From positions 558,001 to 622,000 of the forward strand of contig NZ_JAOWPS010000004.1 of the NCBI RefSeq assembly GCF_025753795.1: a DNA stretch of 64,000 nucleotides, written 5' to 3'. Below are positions 28,082 through 35,955 of the stretch, one piece after another. How positions within the stretch are numbered: position 1 is the stretch's first letter; the number at the start of each line of letters is the position of its first letter. Position numbers and translations under genes: made by a program. Source of the stretch: Mesorhizobium sp. YC-39. Lineage in GTDB: Bacteria; Pseudomonadota; Alphaproteobacteria; Rhizobiales; Rhizobiaceae. The notes beneath the pieces are model-generated. The model did no database searches. It had not been told where the DNA came from and saw only the letters and a list, made by a program, of their open reading frames with translations.

Positions 28082-28204
28082 TGTTTCGAACATGATCGGC
28101 AAATGGGGGTCAGCGCAAAAAGGCTGCTGACTTTCCAAGCCGGCTCATGCGACAAATCAAGGGTTGACAGCACCTGACCCCAACCCCACCGGCAGGGGGC
28201 CGCC

Positions 28205-29239
28205 ATGCTTTCTTTTATCCTTCGACGTCTCGGCACGATGGCATTGACGATGCTGTGTCTGACGATGATCGTCTTCTTTCTGATCAATCTCGAACCCAAT
28301 CTGAAGAAGCTGGCGATCAGTCAGACCGAAATGCACACCTCGGCCGAGCAGCTTGAGGACTGGCTGGTCAACCATGGCTATCGCCAGAACTTCTTCGTCC
28401 GTTACGGTCAATGGCTGGGCATCATGCCCAAACAGCCGGTGACCGACCCGGCAACGGGCAAGCCAGCGCAACGCTTTTCCTTCTGCAACGATCCGGTCGT
28501 GCCGACATTCTCCGGCGTCCTGCAAGGCGATTTCGGCTGCTCGACCAAGTTCAAGACCACCGTGGCGTCAAAGCTTTTCCCGGCGCTCGGCGCCACCGGC
28601 ATCCTGATGTTCTGGGTGCTGGCGGTGATGGTGCCGATATCGCTTTTGATCGGCATCCTTGCCGGCATGCGGGAAGGTTCGCGAACCGACCGGACTTTGT
28701 CGGTGGCCTCGATAGCCTCGACGGCGACGCCTGAATATGTGTCGGGCGTCATTTTTACCGTCATCTTCGCTTCATGGCTGGGTATACTGAACGGTTCGGC
28801 GGCTTCGGCCAGCCAGGGCATCACCTTCTATAATTTCACGCTGCCTGTCATGACGCTGGCGATCTATGGCATCGGCTACATCGCCCGCATGACCCGCGCC
28901 TCGATGGTCGAGGTGATGACACAGCAATATATCCGCACCGCCCGGCTGAAGGGCCTGTCCTTCGGCAGCGTGGTGATCAAGCACGCGCTGCGCAACGCGC
29001 TGATTGCGCCGTTCACCGTCATCATGCTGCAATTTCCCTGGCTGCTCACCGGCGTCGTCATCGTCGAGGTGATGTTCCGCTATCAGGGATTTGGCTACAC
29101 GCTCGTCGAAGCGGCCGGCAACAACGATATCGACCTGTTGCTCGGCTGTTCGCTGGTCTCGGTGTTCATCGTGCTGATCACGCAGCTCATTTCCGATGTT
29201 GGCTACGCGTTTCTCAATCCGCGTATCAGAGTGCAGTAG
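28205..29239 (+). CDS. ABC transporter permease, DppB-like
   Basis: A 344-residue inner-membrane permease. After the first helix (about 8-30) a periplasmic stretch of roughly 100 residues follows, longer than in DppB, with two cysteines (FCNDPVV and FGCSTKF) that could form a disulfide. Five further helices and the coupling loop RTARLKGLSFGSVVIKHALRNAL complete the BPD_transp_1 domain. It pairs with the next gene, 12 bp downstream, to form the membrane channel of the importer. Confidence 0.92.
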   Translation: MLSFILRRLGTMALTMLCLTMIVFFLINLEPNLKKLAISQTEMHTSAEQLEDWLVNHGYRQNFFVRYGQWLGIMPKQPVTDPATGKPAQRFSFCNDPVVPTFSGVLQGDFGCSTKFKTTVASKLFPALGATGILMFWVLAVMVPISLLIGILAGMREGSRTDRTLSVASIASTATPEYVSGVIFTVIFASWLGILNGSAASASQGITFYNFTLPVMTLAIYGIGYIARMTRASMVEVMTQQYIRTARLKGLSFGSVVIKHALRNALIAPFTVIMLQFPWLLTGVVIVEVMFRYQGFGYTLVEAAGNNDIDLLLGCSLVSVFIVLITQLISDVGYAFLNPRIRVQ

Positions 29240-29251
29240 GGGATCGGGCGG

Positions 29252-30409
29252 ATGCAGGTCGAATATATCAGCGCCTTCAATATTGTCCTCGGCGTGCTAG
29301 CGCGCTTCTGGCCGGTGTGGGTCGGTCTTGTCATCGTCATGGGAGCGAGCTTCCTCTACAAGAAGAAGCTTGCTCTCTACGGCCAGCTCTTCGACAGCGG
29401 CGTCGGCATCGTCGGTGTCGGCATCTGCCTGTTCTGGCTGTTCACGGCGATCTTCGCATCGACCGTCGCGCCCTTCGATCCGCTCGCCCAGGTGCCGATC
29501 ATGAAGGACGCGCTGCCCGGCGCAATCGAACCGGCATCGAAGCTTGTCTATTACTTCGGCGGCGACAAGCTCGCCCGCGATGTGTTTTCCCGCATGGTCT
29601 ATGGCAGCCAGATCGTGCTGATCATCGCGCCGGCGGCGACCGGATTTGCGCTGATGGTCGGCATCACGCTCGGCCTGCCTGCCGGCTATTATGGCGGCAA
29701 GATCGACACGGTGCTGTCCTTCCTCGCCAACCTTGTTCTGGCTTTCCCGGTGATCTTGCTGTTCTACCTCCTGGTAACGCCAGGCATCATGGACACCCCG
29801 ATCCCCTATGGGCTCGCAGGCATCTTCTTCCTGTTTCCAATCATCTTCTTCAGCGTGCTGTTCTGGACCCGCTACAAGAACCGGCCGGACCGGCTCTACA
29901 TCCTGCTCGGGCTGACACTCATTCTTGGCGGCTGGATCTATGCCGGCCTCGTCTTCGACAAGGACCCGCTGAAGATCATCCACATCGATCCCAACCAGCT
30001 CAACATCTTCGTGGCGGTGGTGTTCGCATCCAGCCCCGGCGTGTTCCGCATCGTGCGTGGCCTGGTCATGGACATCAAGACGCGTGACTATGTGGCGGCG
30101 GCACAGACACGCGGTGAATCGCCCTGGTACATTATGCTGTGGGAGATCCTGCCCAATGCGCGCGGGCCGCTGATCGTCGATGCCTGCCTGCGCATCGGCT
30201 ACACCACGATCCTGCTCGGCACGCTCGGTTATTTCGGGCTGGGACTGGCGCCCGAAAGCCCGGACTGGGGCACCGCGATCAAGGACGCCAGCCGGCTGCT
30301 GCGTTCCTTCATCCATCCGGCGCTGCCGCCGACAATCGCGCTGATGTCGTTCGTGCTGGGGCTGAACCTTTTGGCCGACTCGCTGCGCGAACAATCGATG
30401 AAAGATTGA
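29252..30409 (+). CDS. ABC transporter permease, DppC-like, with internal insertion
   Basis: A 385-residue permease, longer than the usual 280-310 residues of DppC. The N-terminal part has two or three membrane segments, and the region DKLARDVFSRMVYGSQI is the DppC start of the transport domain. Between the segment ending FYLLVTPGIM and the coupling loop DYVAAAQTRGESPWYIMLWEILPNARGP there are about 80 extra residues with two more hydrophobic helices. Such long permeases occur in some family-5 importers of rhizobia. It starts 12 bp after the DppB-like gene. Confidence 0.91.
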   Translation: MQVEYISAFNIVLGVLARFWPVWVGLVIVMGASFLYKKKLALYGQLFDSGVGIVGVGICLFWLFTAIFASTVAPFDPLAQVPIMKDALPGAIEPASKLVYYFGGDKLARDVFSRMVYGSQIVLIIAPAATGFALMVGITLGLPAGYYGGKIDTVLSFLANLVLAFPVILLFYLLVTPGIMDTPIPYGLAGIFFLFPIIFFSVLFWTRYKNRPDRLYILLGLTLILGGWIYAGLVFDKDPLKIIHIDPNQLNIFVAVVFASSPGVFRIVRGLVMDIKTRDYVAAAQTRGESPWYIMLWEILPNARGPLIVDACLRIGYTTILLGTLGYFGLGLAPESPDWGTAIKDASRLLRSFIHPALPPTIALMSFVLGLNLLADSLREQSMKD

Positions 30410-30457
30410 TGGACGGGTCATCGACCCTACTTTGAAGCACAAGGATTGGAGCGACCC

Positions 30458-32662
30458 ATGAATGAGGCAGTTCGAAATCCCGGCAAGCCGACCGATGGGC
30501 CGATCATCGAGATCGAGAACCTGTCGATCTCCTTCTTCACCCGCAAGGGCGAGATACCTGCCGTCATGGACTTTTCCTGCACCGTCATGCCCGGCGAGGC
30601 GATGGGCATTGTCGGCGAATCCGGCTGCGGCAAGTCGACCGTGTCGCTCGGCATCATGCGCGACCTCTCCAACATCGGAAAGATTGTCGGTGGCCGGATC
30701 AAGTTCCAGGGCAAGGACATGGGCGAGCTGTCCGACGAGGAACTGCGCGCCATCCGCGGCAACAAGATCGCGATGATCTACCAGGAGCCGATGGCGAGCC
30801 TCAACCCGGCGATGAAGGTCGGCCAGCAATTGATGGAAGTGCCGCTGATCCACGACAAGGTGTCGAAGGAAGAGGCCTATAAACGCGCGCTTGAAATGGT
30901 GCGCTCGGTGAGGCTTCCCGATCCCGAGCGCATGATGCGCTCCTATCCGCACCAGCTTTCCGGCGGCCAGCAGCAGCGCATCGTCATTGCCATGGCGCTG
31001 CTGTCGAAGCCGGCGCTGCTTCTGCTCGACGAGCCGACAACGGCGCTCGACGTGACAGTGGAAGCGGGCATCGTCGATCTGGTGAAGGGCCTCGGCGAGA
31101 AGTTCGGCACCTCGATGATCTTCGTGTCACACAATCTCGGCCTGATCCTGGAGACCTGCGACCGCATCACGGTGATGTATTCGGGCGAAGCGGTGGAGAC
31201 CGGCAAGATCAAGGATGTGTTCGACCGGATGCGCCATCCCTACACGCAAGGCCTGTTCCGGTCGATCCCGCTGCCCGGCGCCGACAAGAATTCGCGGCCG
31301 CTGATCTCCATCCCGGGACAATTGCCGCTGCCGCACGAGCGGCCGAAAGGCTGCAATTTCGGTCCGCGCTGCCACCACTTCGTCGAAGGCGTCTGCAATG
31401 CCGCCGAAATACCGATGATCGCGGTCGAAGGCCACGAAGGTCATTTTTCGCGGTGCGTGCGCTTCAACGAGATCGACTGGGAAGCGCTGCCGCCTGGGGC
31501 CAAGAAGGTCAACGAGCGCGTCGTGCCCGGCGCGCCGGTGCTCAAGATCGAGGACCTCAGGAAATATTACAAGGTCGGCGGCAGCGAGGTGTTCGGTTCG
31601 AGCGAAGGCCGCGTCGTCAAGGCCAATGAAACGATTTCGTTCATGGCGCGCGAGTCCGAGACCGTGGCCATCGTCGGCGAGTCCGGTTGCGGCAAGTCGA
31701 CATTAGCAAAGGTGCTGCTCGGGCTGGAGACGGCAAGTTCAGGGAGCGTGACGCTCGGCAACAAGGAAATCCAGTCGACCGGCGTCGAGAAGCGCAGCGT
31801 CGAGACGGTGTCGTCGATCCAGATGGTGTTCCAAAATCCGTTCGACACGCTCAACCCGAGCCACTCCGTTGGCTCGCAGATCATCCGCACGCTGGAGAAA
31901 TTCAATGTCGGCAACACGGTGGCCGATCGGCGCAAGCGCATGCTTGAGCTGCTCGACCTGGTGAAGCTGCCGAGAGCATTCGAAACCCGCAAGCCGCGCC
32001 AGCTTTCAGGCGGCCAGAAACAGCGCATCGGCGTGGCGCGAGCCTTTGCCGGCGACGCCAAGGTGGTGGTGGCCGACGAGCCGGTCTCGGCGCTCGACGT
32101 GTCGGTGCAGGCGGCCGTGACCGAACTCCTGATGGACATCCAGCGCAAGAACAAGACGACGATGCTGTTCATCAGCCACGATCTGTCCGTCGTGCGTTAC
32201 ATCGCCGATCGCGTCGTCGTCATGTATCTCGGCTATATCGTTGAACAGGGCACGACGGACCAGATCTTCGCGCCGCCCTATCATCCCTATACCGAGGCGT
32301 TGCTTTCGGCGATCCCGATCGCCGACACCAGCGTGGTGAAAAAACACATCGTGCTGGAAGGCGATATCCCGTCGGCAATGAACCCGCCAACCGGATGTCC
32401 GTTCCAGACGCGCTGCGGCTACAAGAAATTGGTGCCGGACAATCTGTGCGAGACCAAAGTGCCACCGGTGAAGCATCTCGGCGATGGCCATATGAGCCTG
32501 TGCTGGCTTGCCGACGACGTGCTGGCGAAAATGGAGCCGGTGATCAAATTCGACAAGGAACACGCAGCGCATGAAGGCGTGCCGGAAGATGCGCCGCATG
32601 GCAGCGGTCCGGGCTTCGCTGGTGCTCCGCCGAAGCGTCCAAGCGGCAAGAAGCCGAGCTGA
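30458..32662 (+). CDS. Fused dual ABC ATPase, DppD-DppF-like
   Basis: A 734-residue protein with two complete ATPase domains: the first at about residues 10-330, the second at about 355-700. Each has Walker A GESGCGKST, a signature (LSGGQQQR and LSGGQKQR) and a Walker B with DEP. Each ends in an oligopeptide-type C-terminal region (oligo_HPY) with cysteines that may hold an iron-sulfur cluster, as in DppD. The fusion supplies both nucleotide-binding subunits of the importer. I chose the ATG at 30458, with TTGGAG seven bases upstream; a TTG at 30446 is unlikely. Confidence 0.93.
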   Translation: MNEAVRNPGKPTDGPIIEIENLSISFFTRKGEIPAVMDFSCTVMPGEAMGIVGESGCGKSTVSLGIMRDLSNIGKIVGGRIKFQGKDMGELSDEELRAIRGNKIAMIYQEPMASLNPAMKVGQQLMEVPLIHDKVSKEEAYKRALEMVRSVRLPDPERMMRSYPHQLSGGQQQRIVIAMALLSKPALLLLDEPTTALDVTVEAGIVDLVKGLGEKFGTSMIFVSHNLGLILETCDRITVMYSGEAVETGKIKDVFDRMRHPYTQGLFRSIPLPGADKNSRPLISIPGQLPLPHERPKGCNFGPRCHHFVEGVCNAAEIPMIAVEGHEGHFSRCVRFNEIDWEALPPGAKKVNERVVPGAPVLKIEDLRKYYKVGGSEVFGSSEGRVVKANETISFMARESETVAIVGESGCGKSTLAKVLLGLETASSGSVTLGNKEIQSTGVEKRSVETVSSIQMVFQNPFDTLNPSHSVGSQIIRTLEKFNVGNTVADRRKRMLELLDLVKLPRAFETRKPRQLSGGQKQRIGVARAFAGDAKVVVADEPVSALDVSVQAAVTELLMDIQRKNKTTMLFISHDLSVVRYIADRVVVMYLGYIVEQGTTDQIFAPPYHPYTEALLSAIPIADTSVVKKHIVLEGDIPSAMNPPTGCPFQTRCGYKKLVPDNLCETKVPPVKHLGDGHMSLCWLADDVLAKMEPVIKFDKEHAAHEGVPEDAPHGSGPGFAGAPPKRPSGKKPS

Positions 32663-32822
32663 CTGGTCGCCGGCGTCCAGGCCGTGAGGTACCCGGTCCT
32701 GGCCGACGAGGCGACCTGATCCGCGACCAACGTATGGTCGCGGTTCGTTTTGCAGTGCGGCCTCATCGGCGCTCAGAGATGCCCAAGACCTTGCAGAGGT
32801 GCAGCTCACTACGGAGAGCCCG

Positions 32823-33500
32823 ATGTACATTCTCTATGGGGGTGACTTCACCCGCGCCCCCCTCGTCCAATGGGTGCTTGAGGAAGGCAAAATAGAGTAC
32901 GAACTCAGGAAAATAGACATTTTGAACGGCGAGCACCGCACCACGGAATTCCTGGCCATAAACCCGGCCGGACTGCTGCCGGTGCTGATTACACCTGAGG
33001 GCGAGGCACTCTACGAAGTGGCCGCACTGATGCTGTATCTGGCTGACCGGCACCAGCTTACTGAACTTGCGCCTTCGTCGATCGATCCGGACCGGGGTCT
33101 CTTTCTCTCGACGGTTTTCCATATCGCCGGAGACATACAGTCCGAGATGAAACGTTTCCATTTTCCGCACCGCTTCTCGCTAAGACGAGACGATGACGAC
33201 GGGATACAGGATCTGGCCAAATCGCTGGTTCTCAGCCGCCTGAACGTCATGAACACGAGACTCGCGGCAAGGGGTCCATATGTCCTGGGGTCTCGCTTTT
33301 CGCTTGCGGATTTCTATCTGGTTTTTTGGACCGCCTATCTCGACCGCCGAGCGGCGTGCGAGCGTTTTCCGTTAATTGCCAGGCTGTACGAGCTGGTTCG
33401 ATCTCGTCCCAGCGCAACTCCCTATCTCGAGGAGACCGAGAGGGCAGCGGATGTCTATGCGGAGATGATGAAAAAGCATCCCGGAGGCGTCATAGCCTGA
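32823..33500 (+). CDS. Glutathione S-transferase family protein
   Basis: A 225-residue cytosolic protein: thioredoxin-like N-terminal domain (residues 1-78, with NPAGLLPVL for glutathione binding and the EVAALMLYLAD helix) and an all-helical C-terminal domain (residues 90-210, with the LGSRFSLADFYLVF motif). The residue after YGGDFTRAP is consistent with a serine/threonine-type class, but the catalytic residue is not certain. GGAG precedes the ATG at 32823. It follows the importer after 160 bp and may be separately transcribed; substrate unknown. Confidence 0.9.
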   Translation: MYILYGGDFTRAPLVQWVLEEGKIEYELRKIDILNGEHRTTEFLAINPAGLLPVLITPEGEALYEVAALMLYLADRHQLTELAPSSIDPDRGLFLSTVFHIAGDIQSEMKRFHFPHRFSLRRDDDDGIQDLAKSLVLSRLNVMNTRLAARGPYVLGSRFSLADFYLVFWTAYLDRRAACERFPLIARLYELVRSRPSATPYLEETERAADVYAEMMKKHPGGVIA

Positions 33501-33536
33501 TCGATCCCGGTGGGCCGCACGCCTGGGATCGCCGGT

Positions 33537-34127
33537 TCAATTGCCGCATTGCTGCAACTGAGCGGCATAGTCGCGAGCCATCTTCTCGGTCGCCCGCGCA
33601 TAGTTCTGAACGCCGGCATCGCCACGGTTGCCACGGCCATAAGCGGTCCAGCCGAGATAGTAGGCGAGATAGAGATTGTAGGTATCGTTGCGGGCAACGC
33701 CGTAGGTATCCGATGTCTTCGAATGATACCAGCCGACGAAATCGACAGCGTCGGCAAACTTGGTGCGCCGCGCCGCCCAATTGCCGGTTTCGCTCTGATA
33801 TTGCGACCAAGTGCCGTCGAGCGCCTGCGAGAAGCCAGTGGCGCTGGAGGCGCGTTTCCAGGGGATGAAGCCCAGCAGCTTTTTGCGCGGTGGCCTGGCA
33901 TTGCTCTTGAAGCCGGATTCCTTGCGCACCGTCGCCATCAGCACGGGAACCGGTACGCCGTATTTCTGCTCGGCGCGTTCAGCCGCCGCCTGCCAATTGT
34001 CGAACCAGCCGTCATTCTGGTCGAACACTGCGCAGACATCGTTGATATGGCTTGGTGGCGTCGCGCAGGCCGATAGTGCCAGCAACACGGCGACAGCTAC
34101 AATTTTACTAAAACTCGACCTACGCAT
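33537..34127 (-). CDS. Lytic transglycosylase-like SLT-domain lipoprotein
   Basis: A 196-residue protein. The signal peptide ends in a lipobox LSAC, so Cys21 is probably lipidated. An SLT-type domain follows with the catalytic pattern KE70-SGF; the segment SATGFSQALDGTWSQYQ corresponds to the GLMQ region, and YLAYYLGWTAYGRG to the AYNGG region of Slt enzymes. It should cleave glycan strands of peptidoglycan, producing 1,6-anhydro ends, from the periplasmic face of a membrane. It converges with the glutathione transferase gene, 36 bp apart. Confidence 0.85.
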   Translation of the reverse strand: MRRSSFSKIVAVAVLLALSACATPPSHINDVCAVFDQNDGWFDNWQAAAERAEQKYGVPVPVLMATVRKESGFKSNARPPRKKLLGFIPWKRASSATGFSQALDGTWSQYQSETGNWAARRTKFADAVDFVGWYHSKTSDTYGVARNDTYNLYLAYYLGWTAYGRGNRGDAGVQNYARATEKMARDYAAQLQQCGN

Positions 34128-34335
34128 TGGAAGACGAATAGGCCGAAATCATAAAAGGAATCTTGCTGCGTTTCTTAATCGCTCGTCGGCTGCCTCGGCC
34201 CAGGCAAATGAGGGCGAATATTGCGACCGTTCCTGTCGCTTTTGTCGGGTGGAAATTGCCAATGTGCCGCCTTGGCTAAAATCACGCCTGCTGACGGCGG
34301 ATTTCTGACAGCCTGGTTTGAGCCACGGCGCTTTG

Positions 34336-35883
34336 ATGCCGCGCATGACCGAACCAAGACGCAAGCGCGGCGCCGAGCGAACCAGCAACAGGGGACCGGC
34401 CGCCATTCCGCAACTGCCGTTGCGCCGCGTCACCAATCCCTATCCGCCGATGGCGATGCTTTCGGCCGACCAGATCGAGGCGATCCACCAGGCGTCGATG
34501 CACATTCTGGAGAATTTCGGCATCGAGGTGATGAGCCCGCGGGCGCTGTCGCTGTTCGAGAGCGCAGGCGCCAAGGTCGATCATGCGTCGGCGAATGTCC
34601 GGATCGATCGGGGCATGGTCGATGCGGCGCTGAAGACGACGCGGTCGAACTACACGCTGACACCGCGCAATCCGGCCCACACCGTCCATCTCGGCGGCAA
34701 CACGGTCAACTTCACTTTGGTCGCCGGGCCGCCCAATGTGCACGACATGGAACGCGGCCGCCGTGCTGGAAACTTGCGCGACTATTCAGACCTCACCCGG
34801 CTGGCGCAGCATTTCAACTGCATTCATATGCTCGGCAACCAGGTCTGCGCACCGGTCGAACTGCCGGCCAATTCGCGCCATCTCGACACTTATTTCACCA
34901 ATCTGACGCTGACCGACAAAAGCTTTCACGTCTCGGCCATCGGGCGGGGCAGGGCGCTCGATGGTATCGAGATGATGGCGATCTCGCGCGGGCTCAGCCT
35001 AGACCAGATGCGCGACGATCCTGGCATCACCACCATCATTTCGGTCAACTCGCCGCGCCGCTTCGACGAGATGATGGCCGAGGGACTGATGACCATGGCC
35101 GAGTTCGGCCAGTCGGTGGCGGTAACGCCATTCACGCTGATGGGGGCGATGAGCCCGGTGACACTTGCCGGCGCTTTGGCGCAGCAGAACGCCGAGGCGC
35201 TGTTCGGCGTGGTGCTGACGCAGCTCGTGCGTTCCGGCGCGCCGGTGATGTATGGCGCCTTTACCTCCAATGTCGACATGAAGTCGGGTGCCCCGGCCTT
35301 CGGCACGCCTGAAAATACCAAGGCCAATATCGCCTCCGGGCAATTGGCGCGCCGGTACAATCTGCCCTACCGGACGACGCCGGGCTCGGCCTCCAACGCC
35401 GCCGACGCGCAAGGTGCCTATGAGACGCTGATGGCGCTCTGGGGCGCGGTGCTCGGCCATGGCAATCTGGTCTACCACGCCGCCGGCTGGCAGGAGGGCG
35501 GGCTGACCGCGTCGTTCGAGAAGTTCATCATCGATGTCGAGATGATCCAGCACATGATGGAGTTCCTGCGCCCGATCGAGGTCAACGAGGCCGAGCTTGC
35601 CGTCGAGGCGCTGGGGGCGGTGCCGACCGGCGGCCATTTCTTCGGCGAGCCGCACACGCTGGAGCGCTACGCCACCGCTTTCTACCAGCCGATGCTGTCC
35701 AACTGGCAGAATTATGAGGCGTGGCAGGAGGCCGGCGGTCTCGATGCCACAGCGCGCGCGACGCGGCTGTGGAAGAAGGCGCTGGAAGATTATGTCCAGC
35801 CGGTGATGGATATTGCCGCGCGCGAAGCGCTGGAGGCCTATGTTGCCAAGCGCAAGGAAGCGATCGGGCAGGGCGAGCCGTGA
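34336..35883 (+). CDS. MttB-family (trimethylamine methyltransferase-like) protein
   Basis: A 515-residue MttB-superfamily protein (TIM barrel). Authentic archaeal MttB contains pyrrolysine at an in-frame UAG; here the frame is open throughout, so this is a non-pyrrolysine member, a group that includes glycine betaine and proline betaine demethylases. Conserved segments include QIEAIHQASMHILENFGIEV near the start and GSASNAADAQGAYETLMALW. The start is uncertain (ATG 34336 or 34345; TTG 34318). It lies 72 bp before a dimethylglycine-dehydrogenase-like gene. No corrinoid protein gene is seen in the window, so the methyl acceptor is unknown. Confidence 0.88.
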   Translation: MPRMTEPRRKRGAERTSNRGPAAIPQLPLRRVTNPYPPMAMLSADQIEAIHQASMHILENFGIEVMSPRALSLFESAGAKVDHASANVRIDRGMVDAALKTTRSNYTLTPRNPAHTVHLGGNTVNFTLVAGPPNVHDMERGRRAGNLRDYSDLTRLAQHFNCIHMLGNQVCAPVELPANSRHLDTYFTNLTLTDKSFHVSAIGRGRALDGIEMMAISRGLSLDQMRDDPGITTIISVNSPRRFDEMMAEGLMTMAEFGQSVAVTPFTLMGAMSPVTLAGALAQQNAEALFGVVLTQLVRSGAPVMYGAFTSNVDMKSGAPAFGTPENTKANIASGQLARRYNLPYRTTPGSASNAADAQGAYETLMALWGAVLGHGNLVYHAAGWQEGGLTASFEKFIIDVEMIQHMMEFLRPIEVNEAELAVEALGAVPTGGHFFGEPHTLERYATAFYQPMLSNWQNYEAWQEAGGLDATARATRLWKKALEDYVQPVMDIAAREALEAYVAKRKEAIGQGEP

Positions 35884-35955
35884 TGCTGCTCTTGCCAACC
35901 CCTCCCATATTGAATCCACTTATCCATCCAACTCACTGAAATAACGAGAGAAATC

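Noticed and set aside
33503..33531. Terminator between the glutathione transferase and lipoprotein genes
   Set aside because: The stem CGATCCC/GGGATCG has a 16-nt loop and no T tail; it is too weak to call.
34336..35883. Pyrrolysine-containing trimethylamine methyltransferase
   Set aside because: The frame contains no in-frame UAG and pyrrolysine genes are not expected in this group.
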